Of a stretch of 8,216 nucleotides of DNA, positions 1 through 5,754 are shown one piece after another. How positions within the stretch are numbered: position 1 is the first letter of the stretch; every line of letters starts with the position of its first letter. The notes beneath the pieces were generated by a model, which was not told the DNA's origin, searched no databases, and saw only the letters and a program-made list of their open reading frames with translations. A program made the translations under genes and the position numbers. Origin of the DNA: Chloroflexota bacterium (GTDB taxonomy: Bacteria; Chloroflexota; Dormibacteria; Dormibacterales; Dormibacteraceae); NCBI GenBank assembly GCA_005880525.1, contig VBFW01000103.1, positions 1-8,216 on the forward strand, given 5' to 3'.

Positions 1-332
1 GTCGGTTTGGCGTAGTCGGTGCTCACGACAAACGGAGGCGCGTGCCCGACCTGTGTCGGGCAGCTGACGCTCGACGTCACCCCGGCGAGATCGGCCTTGA
101 TGACGTTGCACATGTTGGTCAGGCCGGGACCGTTCGTGGTCGTGGTCTTGCCGGCGACATATCGCGCGCCGTCACGCGCCGCATTGGAGGTGGCGACAGC
201 GAACGAGTAGCCGCGCCCAACCATGACCGTCCCGCCGACGAGCAGCATCAGGATCGGCAGGGCGATGGCAAATTCCACCAGGGCCTGGCCGGAGCGGGAA
301 CGCCGGTTACAGCTTGAGCTTGACGTGGGCAC
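1..332 (-). CDS. TadE-like pseudopilin (partial, C-terminus beyond window)
   Basis: Reading leftward from a GTG at 332-330, the frame is open to the window edge and gives 110 residues. Near residues 15-21 is G-QALVEF, directly followed by a hydrophobic segment (AIALPILMLLVGG). This is the type IV prepilin/TadE signature: prepilin peptidase would cut after Gly15, leaving Glu as residue 5 of the mature protein. Next comes the ARDGARYVAG pattern common in TadE/TadF proteins. These are minor pseudopilins of the Tad (Flp) pilus, inserted in the inner membrane. The start overlaps the end of the CpaE-like gene by 26 bases, and a TGA lies just upstream in frame, so only GTG (332) or TTG (335) can be the start. 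There is no convincing ribosome-binding site, which suggests translational coupling to the upstream gene. Two cysteines after the helix (in MCNV and SCPT) could form a disulfide. The family call is firm; TadE versus TadF or a TadG-like protein is not settled because the C terminus is missing. Confidence 0.85.
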   Translation of the reverse strand, partial: MPTSSSSCNRRSRSGQALVEFAIALPILMLLVGGTVMVGRGYSFAVATSNAARDGARYVAGKTTTTNGPGLTNMCNVIKADLAGVTSSVSCPTQVGHAPPFVVSTDYAKP

Positions 333-1542
333 CAATCAGGCGGGCGATGTCGTTCGCTCCGCGGGCGATGTATGAGGATGGATCGCGCTGGATGGCCAGC
401 GAACCGGAGAGCGTCGCCTCCTCGGGTTTGGAACCATCGAAGCCGACGGTGACGGCGATCTGGCGGCCGAGCACCGACTCGATCGCGGCCTTGTCGAGCG
501 GCGTGTGCGGCGAGCGCTGGTTCAGCACCACCTCGATGCGACTGGCAGGCACGCCCATGATGTCGCGGAAAACCGCAAGCGCGCGGCGCGCGTCAGTCAT
601 TGCCGCGATCTCCGGCGGCACGACCATGATCAGGCACTGCGCCCGCTCGATCACGACCAGCGAAGCTTCGCCCAGCGACGTGCCGAGGTCGGCGACGATC
701 ACGCGCTGTCCAGGCGCGACCACGTCAAGCGCGCGCGTCGTCAGCTCTGCATTGAGAAGGTCCAGCTCTTCGGGACGCAGCGTCGCCGGCAGCACTCCGA
801 GACCGGAGCGGTGATTGACGATCGCGCCGCGCAGGTTCTTGGTGAAGTCGGCGAGCGGGGCCTTTGACGCACCGGCGATCGATCCAGTCGCGATCAGGTC
901 TGCGAGCAGGGCCGCGTGCCCGAACGGCTCGGAGAGGTCGAGAAGCAAAACCTGCCGCGGATACTTGTCCGCCAGCGCCGCGCCGGTGTTGATGGCCAGC
1001 GTCGTGGCACCGGACCCGCCCTTGGCCGAGAAGAACGCGGCGATCGGTGCCGCGGCGCGCCACGCCTCCTGCGCCTGGGCGGCGTCGGCCGCGGCCAGCT
1101 CCTGCTCCCACAACTTGTCGAGGCCGATGCTCACCGCCTCGACGTCGGACCCGAGGGCCTCCATCAGGCCGTCCCGGTCGAGCGTCAGCAGAGTGGCGTC
1201 GGAGAGGCCGTGGATGCTGGTGACATAGCGGTCGCTGCCGCGGGGAGCGGGGAGGATCAGGAGGTCGCCAGGCTTCGGCCGGCGCGTCAGCACGACCTTG
1301 CCGGCGCCGTCCAGGATGGCGCCCTCGCACGAACCGGTCGCGAGGAAGATCACCAGGTCGCCGCCCTGGGCGCCCAATCGCAAGGTCTCGCCGGCGGACA
1401 GGCTCACCGGCCGCATGCGCCGCGCAAGGGCGCGCAGGGTCCCATCGCTCAGCTCTGAGAACACCGACGCCATCTCCAGCAGGCGGGCGCGCGACTGCAG
1501 GACCGACGGCGCCTGATCGTTAACAGGCGTCGGCCCGGTCAC
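307..1542 (-). CDS. CpaE/TadZ-type ParA-like ATPase with N-terminal cNMP-binding-like domain
   Basis: This 411-residue protein (from GTG at 1542) has two parts. Residues about 20-145 resemble a Crp/cyclic-nucleotide-binding beta-barrel: LLEMASVFSELSDGTLRALA, then LSAGETLRLGAQGGDLVIFLATG, then KPGDLLIL. Residues about 165-411 are a MinD/ParA-fold ATPase of the CpaE/TadZ family. They carry a deviant Walker A, KGGSGATT (174-181), with the signature Lys174 but Ala where classical ParA has the second Lys. A DLSEPFGHAALLADL stretch begins at 202, VIVADLG is near 281, and VVLNQRS near 338 is the typical ParA base-recognition strand. TadZ/CpaE proteins localise the Tad pilus machine at the cell envelope. 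Start choice: an ATG at 1647 is in frame, but GTG 1542 is preceded by GGAGGAAGGAG 11 bases upstream and leaves room for a divergent promoter. The gene overlaps tadE by 26 bases. The cyclic-nucleotide pocket looks degenerate, with no Gly-Glu pair in the phosphate-binding loop. Confidence 0.85.
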   Translation of the reverse strand: MTGPTPVNDQAPSVLQSRARLLEMASVFSELSDGTLRALARRMRPVSLSAGETLRLGAQGGDLVIFLATGSCEGAILDGAGKVVLTRRPKPGDLLILPAPRGSDRYVTSIHGLSDATLLTLDRDGLMEALGSDVEAVSIGLDKLWEQELAAADAAQAQEAWRAAAPIAAFFSAKGGSGATTLAINTGAALADKYPRQVLLLDLSEPFGHAALLADLIATGSIAGASKAPLADFTKNLRGAIVNHRSGLGVLPATLRPEELDLLNAELTTRALDVVAPGQRVIVADLGTSLGEASLVVIERAQCLIMVVPPEIAAMTDARRALAVFRDIMGVPASRIEVVLNQRSPHTPLDKAAIESVLGRQIAVTVGFDGSKPEEATLSGSLAIQRDPSSYIARGANDIARLIGAHVKLKL

Positions 1543-1659
1543 CTCTTCGGATGCTCCTTCCTCCCGCGGCCCGTGGGTCTCGCGAACCTCGCGGGCGCAC
1601 AAATCGCCGATAATGTACCAACGTTCCCCCAGAACTCCACCCCGCATCCCGCTAACGGG
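1543..1659. promoter_or_regulatory. Divergent intergenic region between cpaE-like and HEAT/cpaF genes
   Basis: These 117 bases separate the two oppositely directed pilus transcription units, so promoters for both should lie here. AT-richer sequence sits at about 1605-1620. GATAAT (1609-1614, plus) and TACATT (1617-1612, minus) are possible overlapping -10 elements. I find no good -35 match for either. A short palindrome, ATCCCG-CTAA-CGGGAT (1646-1661), reaches into the HEAT start codon. Assignment is by position and weak motif similarity only. Confidence 0.35.
1554..1564 (-). promoter_or_regulatory. Ribosome-binding site of the CpaE-like gene
   Basis: On the minus strand this reads GGAGGAAGGAG, a strong purine-rich Shine-Dalgarno match, followed by an 11-base spacer and GTG at 1542. 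It favours the GTG start over the in-frame ATG at 1647, which has no such site. Confidence 0.55.
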
Positions 1660-2463
1660 ATGGCATCTGCTCCAGATCCCAAGCTCGGAGCCGCTGAATC
1701 AGAGCAGATCGCGGCGCAGATCAACCAGGCCCTGGTTTCCGCGCTGACCGGCCAGAATGCGGTGCTCAACGCCACTGCCAGCGACCTGCTCGCGCATGTC
1801 GACGTGGTCGCGCCCGTGATCGCGTCGGTCATGCACCGTCCGGGCATCACCCTGGCCCAGCAGTGGCAGGTCACGAAGGTGATCAAGCGAGGCGGCCTCG
1901 GCGGGGAGCTCCTGGACGCGCTCGCGAGCCCTGAGCCGGCCACCCGAGCTGCCGCCGCCCAGCTGTGCGGCGCCATGCGGCTGGCCGAGTCGGTGGCGTG
2001 GTTGAGCGACCTCCTGTCCGACCCAGACGAGAAGGTCCGCGTGGCCGCGGCGCGGGCGCTGGGCCGCACCGGAGGGAGGCGGGCGGTGGACGCCCTGATG
2101 CGCGTGGTCGAAGATTTCCCGCCGCACCGGCTGGCGCTGGCGATCGCGCACGGTGCGTCCGACATCGACCTCGACGGTCTTCTGCGCTCTGGGGGGAGCG
2201 CCAGGACCGCGGTCGTGGTCGCTCTGGCGTGCGGCCTTCGGGCCGACGCGCTCCGGTTTCCGCGCCTGGTGGCCATGGCGCGCGACCGGAATGGGCCCTC
2301 CGAAGTTCGAGCCGCGGCGTGCCGGGCCCTGGGCATGATCGGCGACCGCGCGGCCGCGGGCGTGCTTCGGAACCTGGGTCTCGACCCGGATTCTGCGGTT
2401 TCGGAGGCAGCTACCCGAGCGCTTCGGCGCTACCATCCCGGCGTGCAGAGGCGCCAGACATGA
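1660..2463 (+). CDS. HEAT-repeat protein, translationally coupled to cpaF
   Basis: This 267-residue protein starts at ATG 1660. It is built mostly of paired amphipathic helices of the HEAT/PBS-lyase type. The clearest units are about 112-142 (LSDLLSDPDEKVRVAAARALGR), about 212-232 (SEVRAAACRALGMIGDRAA) and about 240-258 (LDPDSAVSEAATRALRRY). A less regular one lies at 84-108 (LLDALASPEPATRAAAAQL). Residues 10-75 are also helical but lack the repeat pattern. There is no signal peptide or membrane segment, so it is probably cytoplasmic. HEAT folds are scaffolds for protein binding, and no catalytic motif is visible. Its TGA stop (2461-2463) overlaps the cpaF ATG (2460-2462), so the two are almost certainly co-translated, which points to a role with the pilus ATPase (inference). 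The frame is open back to a GTG at 1573, but that would run into the divergent promoter region. No good ribosome-binding site is seen before ATG 1660. Confidence 0.8.
   Translation: MASAPDPKLGAAESEQIAAQINQALVSALTGQNAVLNATASDLLAHVDVVAPVIASVMHRPGITLAQQWQVTKVIKRGGLGGELLDALASPEPATRAAAAQLCGAMRLAESVAWLSDLLSDPDEKVRVAAARALGRTGGRRAVDALMRVVEDFPPHRLALAIAHGASDIDLDGLLRSGGSARTAVVVALACGLRADALRFPRLVAMARDRNGPSEVRAAACRALGMIGDRAAAGVLRNLGLDPDSAVSEAATRALRRYHPGVQRRQT
2447..2451 (+). promoter_or_regulatory. Ribosome-binding site of cpaF
   Basis: AGAGG lies 8 bases before the ATG at 2460, inside the end of the HEAT gene. With the ATGA stop/start overlap it fixes the cpaF start, although the frame is open upstream to 1965. 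Confidence 0.5.
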
Positions 2464-3953
2464 AACTCTCGGAGCGTTTCGACCGCCGGTACCAGCAGAC
2501 TCCGCTGGCCGTCCCGGTGCCGCCAGGCGCCCCGCCCCCGTCCACGGCGGCCGCTCCCGCGCCGGCCACGCCGGCCGGCCCGCCCACCACCACGGCCCAG
2601 GTGATCCCGATCCAGTCATCACAGCATCAGGCCGCGCAGGCCCCCGAGCCGTCGACCAAGCTCACGCCGGCACTGGCCGGCGCCAAGAACGAGATCCACG
2701 CCCAGCTGCTGGCGCATCACACGGCACAGATCGACCTCAACAACCGCCCCGGCATCCGGCGGCTCCTGCAGCAGCTGACCGAGGAGCATTTCCGCGCCAA
2801 GCCCGGCCTGGGCGTCACCACCGCCGATAAGGAGCGATTGGTCGAGACGCTCTTCGACGAGGTCGTCGGGCTCGGCCCCCTCGAGACGCTCCTGCGAGAC
2901 CCGGACATCACCGAGGTGATGGTGAACCGGCCTGAGCAGATCTTCGTCGAGCGCCGCGGCCGCATCGAGCTCACAAACCTCGCGTTCGAAGACGAAGACA
3001 GCCTGCGCAGGGTAATCGACAGGATCGTCTCGTCGATAGGACGTCGCGTCGACGAGTCGGAGCCGATGTGTGACGCGCGACTGAAGGATGGTTCGCGTGT
3101 CAACGTGGTCATTCCGCCGGTGGCCATCTATGGGCCATGCCTGACGATCCGCAAATTTGGTCGCGACGTTCTGAGCCCGGAGCAGATCATCGCGTCGGGC
3201 GGCGCGACCGCGGCGATGATGGAGTACCTCGACGCGTCGGTGAAGACGCGGCTCAACATCATCGTCTCCGGCGGCACCGGCTCAGGCAAGACCACGTTCC
3301 TCAACGTGCTGTCAGGATTCATTCCCGCCGCGGAGCGGATCGTCACGTGCGAGGACGCGGCCGAGCTACGCCTGCGCCAGGTGCATGTCATCAGCCTCGA
3401 GTCCAAGCCGCAGAACGTCGAGGGCCGCGGCGCGATCTCGATTCGCGACCTCGTGCGCAACTGCCTGCGCATGCGCCCCGACCGAATCGTCGTCGGCGAG
3501 TGTCGCGGACCTGAAGCCCTCGACATGCTGCAGGCGATGAACACCGGTCATGACGGATCGATGAGCACCCTGCACGCCAACAATCCGCGAGACGCGGTGA
3601 ACCGCCTCGAGACGCTCGTGCTGCTGGCAGGCACGGAGCTGCCTTCGCGCGCCATCCGCACGCAGATCGCATCCGCCGTGAACGTCGTAGTGCAGACCGA
3701 GCGCCTTCGCGGCGGCGCCCGCAAGGTCGTCTCCATCGCCGAGGTGCTCGGCTTGAAGGATGGCGACATCATCATGCAGGAGCTGTTCGCCTTCCGGCAG
3801 ATGGGCGTTTCCCCCGACGGTCGCGCTATCGGCTACCACACGGCAACCGGGGCGCGGTCGATGTTCATGCAGCACTTCCGTTCTGATGGCATCGAGCTGT
3901 CGGACGCGCTGTTCGCACCGACCCCAGAGCCTCCAGCAGCAAGCTTCGTCTGA
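2460..3953 (+). CDS. cpaF: CpaF/TadA-type pilus assembly ATPase
   Basis: This 497-residue protein is the cytoplasmic secretion ATPase (GspE/PilT superfamily, CpaF/TadA branch) that powers Tad pilus assembly. After a short basic start, residues 16-75 are a Pro/Ala/Thr-rich, probably disordered linker. A helical N-terminal domain follows at about 76-150 (VVGLGPLETLLRDPDITEVMVN is the CpaF hallmark). The core is complete: RKFG (231-234); Walker A GGTGSGKTT (271-279); the Asp box around CEDAAELRL (297-305); Walker B RIVVGECRG (342-350); and the His box MSTLHANNP (368-376). Length fits the family. The C-terminal ELFAFRQMGV...GYHTATG section is also typical of CpaF. The start is set by the ATGA overlap with the HEAT gene and an AGAGG site. 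The kinase-like gene follows after 7 bases, where tadB/tadC usually follow cpaF, so this Tad locus is split or rearranged. Confidence 0.95.
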   Translation: MKLSERFDRRYQQTPLAVPVPPGAPPPSTAAAPAPATPAGPPTTTAQVIPIQSSQHQAAQAPEPSTKLTPALAGAKNEIHAQLLAHHTAQIDLNNRPGIRRLLQQLTEEHFRAKPGLGVTTADKERLVETLFDEVVGLGPLETLLRDPDITEVMVNRPEQIFVERRGRIELTNLAFEDEDSLRRVIDRIVSSIGRRVDESEPMCDARLKDGSRVNVVIPPVAIYGPCLTIRKFGRDVLSPEQIIASGGATAAMMEYLDASVKTRLNIIVSGGTGSGKTTFLNVLSGFIPAAERIVTCEDAAELRLRQVHVISLESKPQNVEGRGAISIRDLVRNCLRMRPDRIVVGECRGPEALDMLQAMNTGHDGSMSTLHANNPRDAVNRLETLVLLAGTELPSRAIRTQIASAVNVVVQTERLRGGARKVVSIAEVLGLKDGDIIMQELFAFRQMGVSPDGRAIGYHTATGARSMFMQHFRSDGIELSDALFAPTPEPPAASFV

Positions 3954-3960
3954 AAGCCCA

Positions 3961-4710
3961 ATGGAAGAGATCAAAACCAACGGCGCATCGGCCGGCCACG
4001 CGAGGCTCGACCCTGAGCTGCTCATCGACTTCGGGCACCAGCTCCGCAACCAGCTGAACGCCATCGTCGGCGCGGCGGGCCTGCTCTCGGCGACCGCGAC
4101 GTCCAGCGACCAGCGCGAGCTGGCCTCGGTCGTGCTCACCGGAGCGGAAGAGCTCGCGGGACTTGTGGACGAGGTGCTCGACTCGCCGGCAATCCACAGC
4201 GGCGACTTCGAGCTCGCTCTCCATCCTTTCAATCTGCGTGCCAGCGTCGAGGCATGCCTGGCTCGGGTGGCGAGCTCGGCGATGACCAGGGGAGTGAACC
4301 TCTCCTTCAGCGCCGGCGCCGACGTTCCGAATGTGATCGTCGGCGACTCACGACGCCTGGAGCAGATCCTCCACAGCCTGCTGCGTCTCGCGGCTGAGCG
4401 AACGCGGCAGGGCGCGATCCACGTCGAGCTTTCGTGCGAGCCCAACGAAGGACCGCTCAAGCTGCGCTTCAAGGTCAGCGACTCAGGCGAGGCCGTGCCG
4501 CAGCGCGTGCTCGACGCGGCCTGGTCCGACGGCATGGGCTCCGCCGGCCTCGAGCCTGGCGAGAGGCTTGCCGCGCTCAGCCTGCAAACCACGCGGCGCC
4601 TGGTCGAGATGATGGACGGCGACCTCTCGATTCGTCGCGGAGGCGACGGCACGGCGCTGACGGAGGTTGACTTCTGGTCGGCGCGGGTCAGCCTTTCGAC
4701 CTGGCGCTGA
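3961..4710 (+). CDS. Degenerate histidine-kinase-like protein (HisKA-HATPase), probably the 5' part of a broken hybrid kinase
   Basis: This 249-residue cytoplasmic protein has no sensor or membrane segment. Residues about 18-75 form a HisKA dimerisation domain, with H-box GHQLRNQLNAIVGAAGLL and His26 as the likely phosphorylation site. The usual acidic residue after His is Gln27. Residues about 88-245 align with a HATPase fold but are eroded. In the N-box (DSRRLEQILHSLLRLAAERT, 129-148) the catalytic Asn is Leu143 and the other Asn is Ser139. G1 reads DSGEAVP, and the glycine-rich ATP lid is replaced by PGERLAALSL. LVEMMDGDLSIRRGGDGTALTEVDF matches the normal domain end. The protein stops 11 residues later, just where the next frame opens into a receiver-like sequence. 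It starts 7 bases after cpaF without a clear ribosome-binding site, so it probably shares the cpaF transcript. It is likely a pseudokinase or a decaying gene; the two cannot be told apart here. Confidence 0.75.
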   Translation: MEEIKTNGASAGHARLDPELLIDFGHQLRNQLNAIVGAAGLLSATATSSDQRELASVVLTGAEELAGLVDEVLDSPAIHSGDFELALHPFNLRASVEACLARVASSAMTRGVNLSFSAGADVPNVIVGDSRRLEQILHSLLRLAAERTRQGAIHVELSCEPNEGPLKLRFKVSDSGEAVPQRVLDAAWSDGMGSAGLEPGERLAALSLQTTRRLVEMMDGDLSIRRGGDGTALTEVDFWSARVSLSTWR

Positions 4711-4727
4711 TCGAGCACCGCAAGCCT
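4668..4727 (+). other. Frame junction inside an apparent hybrid kinase, with half a receiver domain missing
   Basis: The kinase-like frame reads through 4668-4710 and stops at TGA 4708-4710. The receiver frame (-1 relative to it) opens right after a TGA at 4668-4670 and shows receiver homology by about 4692 (PFDLALIEHRKP). HATPase homology ends at about 4673. The first half of the pseudo-receiver, usually some 50-60 residues carrying the VLVVDDN strand, has no space between the two. A deletion plus frame change, a sequencing or assembly indel, or both would explain this. I see no canonical X-XXY-YYZ slippery site. Confidence 0.55.
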
Positions 4728-5366
4728 GTGATCGACGGACTCGCGGTGGCGACCGAGCTCCGCAGCCGGCGCGGCAGGCATGAGCTGCCGATCGTCCTCA
4801 TCGTCGCCGGCACGCTCGGTCCTGAGGAGGTGATGGCCGCGGACAGCGGCATGGTGCAGGCGACGCTCGCCAAGCCGGTGCCGCCGCAGAAGCTGCGAGA
4901 CGTCATGGCCCAGGTTGGCGTGCGCCACGCCGCGCCGCCGGTCGCGCCTGCCGTCGACGTGGTCGCGGTAGTGAGCCTCAAGGTGCTTGTCGCGGACGAC
5001 AACACGCTGAACCAGAACATGCTGCGCCGCCAGATCACCAAGCTTGGCCACACAGTCGACATCGTCTCCAACGGCCGTGAAGCGGTCAGCGCGGTTGAGC
5101 AGCAGCCGTACGACGCGCTTCTGATGGACGTGCTGATGCCTGGCATGGACGGCCTGCAGGCGGCCGAGGAGATCTGCCGCCGGTGGAGCCGAGGCGCTCG
5201 CCCACGGCTGATCGCGCTCACCGCCATGGCGGGGCCCGGCGACGAGGAGCGCTGCCTCAAGGCGGGATTCGACGACTACATGAGCAAGCCGGTGCACATG
5301 GACGAGCTCGGCGAGGCGCTGAAGGCCGCGGCGGGATTCCGCGCCGCGCCCAAAACTATGGGCTGA
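4728..5366 (+). CDS. Receiver protein: truncated pseudo-receiver plus complete REC domain
   Basis: From GTG 4728 this gives 212 residues. Residues 84-203 are a complete response-regulator receiver: the acidic pair Asp90/Asp91 (VADDN), phospho-acceptor Asp134 (LLMDVLMPGMDG), Thr165 (ALTA) and Lys187 (SKPV). There is no DNA-binding or enzymatic output domain after it, as in the C-terminal receivers of hybrid kinases. Residues 1-65 are the second half of another receiver (DGLAVATELR..., LPIVLI, then LAKPV). Sequence matching that domain continues upstream of GTG, in the same frame, to about 4683 (GQPFDLALIEHRKP). A GTG start would therefore cut the domain in two and lose its Glu (4713-4715), which sits where Asp is expected. 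No start codon exists between the in-frame TGA at 4668 and GTG 4728, and there is no good ribosome-binding site. The simplest reading is that this is the 3' part of a hybrid kinase whose 5' part is the preceding gene. Confidence 0.75.
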   Translation: MIDGLAVATELRSRRGRHELPIVLIVAGTLGPEEVMAADSGMVQATLAKPVPPQKLRDVMAQVGVRHAAPPVAPAVDVVAVVSLKVLVADDNTLNQNMLRRQITKLGHTVDIVSNGREAVSAVEQQPYDALLMDVLMPGMDGLQAAEEICRRWSRGARPRLIALTAMAGPGDEERCLKAGFDDYMSKPVHMDELGEALKAAAGFRAAPKTMG

Positions 5367-5370
5367 AGCA

Positions 5371-5390
5371 CGCGGCTGTATACAGACGCG
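5371..5390. promoter_or_regulatory. Operator-like palindrome, site 1
   Basis: The core CTGTATACAG (5376-5385) is a perfect 10-bp palindrome. After one mismatch on each side the dyad resumes as CGCG...CGCG, giving a 20-bp imperfect palindrome. It shares 14 of 15 bases with site 2 over TGTATACA-n-ACGCGG (5377-5391 versus 5418-5432). As RNA it could also fold into a weak hairpin with a UAUA loop. Confidence 0.5.
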
Positions 5391-5412
5391 GCTTTCTGAC
5401 GGGATTTAGCGT

Positions 5413-5430
5413 GCGTTTGTATACAAACGC
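5413..5430. promoter_or_regulatory. Operator-like perfect 18-bp palindrome, site 2
   Basis: GCGTTTGTATACAAACGC is a perfect 18-bp dyad. Its centre is 41 bp from that of site 1, close to four helical turns, so both would face the same side of the DNA. The TTGTATACAA core resembles operators of some GntR-family repressors, such as that of Bacillus subtilis GntR; this similarity is from memory and does not identify the binder. As RNA it could form a 7-bp stem with a UAUA loop, so a transcript-end role is the main alternative. Confidence 0.55.
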
Positions 5431-5445
5431 GGGTACGGCGCTGGG

Positions 5446-5754
5446 CTAGATCGCGCTCCGGCGCGACGCCCGCGCCTCCAGCAGTACGACCACGATCACG
5501 ATCACGCCGCCCAGGACCATCAACCCGCCCAGCGCCTCCGCCTCGATGCCAGTCGGTTGCGTGACGATCTGGATCATCGCCGAGCCGAAGACGAGCATGT
5601 AGCTCAAGCCGAGCAGTCGGACGCGCGGAGCAACCCTCTGCTGTTCCTCTCCGCGCCATGGCCGTTTGCCGATCACCAGCAGATAAGCGCCCATCAAAAG
5701 AGCGAGCGCGGCCAGGATGAGTGATACGAGCTGCACGATGCCGGTGGTCACCAT
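5446..5754 (-). CDS. Small three-helix membrane protein of unknown function
   Basis: This 102-residue protein runs from ATG 5754 to TAG 5446. It has three hydrophobic segments: about 6-28 (VQLVSLILAALALLMGAYLLVI), about 46-65 (RLLGLSYMLVFGSAMIQIV) and about 74-93 (ALGGLMVLGGVIVIVVVLL). A basic and polar loop lies at 29-45 (GKRPWRGEEQQRVAPRVR), and the tail is basic (EARASRRS). By the positive-inside rule the first loop and the C-terminal tail would be cytoplasmic. I recognise no family and see no catalytic motif. The gene is single, divergent from hisS and convergent with the receiver gene. There is no Shine-Dalgarno sequence. A TAGTAT hexamer 9 bases before the ATG suggests a very short or absent leader. 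The length, clean membrane topology and shared codon character support a real gene. Confidence 0.65.
   Translation of the reverse strand: MVTTGIVQLVSLILAALALLMGAYLLVIGKRPWRGEEQQRVAPRVRLLGLSYMLVFGSAMIQIVTQPTGIEAEALGGLMVLGGVIVIVVVLLEARASRRSAI

Larger units (their letters stand above)
5367..5445. other. Convergent intergenic region with two palindromic sites
   Basis: These 79 bases lie between the 3' ends of the receiver gene (plus) and the small membrane-protein gene (minus). They are dominated by the two TGTATACA palindromes listed separately. I see no long GC stem followed by a T-run, so no classical terminator. Confidence 0.6.

Noticed and set aside
725..1330. Minus-strand 201-codon frame inside the CpaE-like gene
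   Set aside because: An out-of-frame, Arg/Gly/Pro-rich shadow of the real gene.
1543..1647. Longer start of the CpaE-like protein at ATG 1647
   Set aside because: It would leave only 12 bp to the divergent HEAT gene and lacks a ribosome-binding site; GTG 1542 has a strong one. It is not fully excluded.
1965..2459. Upstream in-frame extension of cpaF
   Set aside because: The 165 extra codons overlap the HEAT gene in another frame and read as low-complexity Arg/Gly/Pro. The ATG at 2460 has an AGAGG site and the ATGA overlap.
4671..4710. Programmed -1 ribosomal frameshift joining kinase and receiver
   Set aside because: No X-XXY-YYZ heptamer or clear downstream stem is seen, and a missing half-domain would remain unexplained. 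Kept only as a minor option in the findings.
3366..5297. Open frame of 643 codons on the minus strand opposite cpaF and the kinase/receiver genes
   Set aside because: It lies antisense to strongly recognised domains, its own translation is Arg/Ala/His-rich with no family motif, and long antisense frames are common in GC-rich DNA.
5183..5449. Plus-strand 88-codon frame across the palindromic sites
   Set aside because: Most of it is an out-of-frame shadow of the receiver domain, and the tail has no gene-like features.
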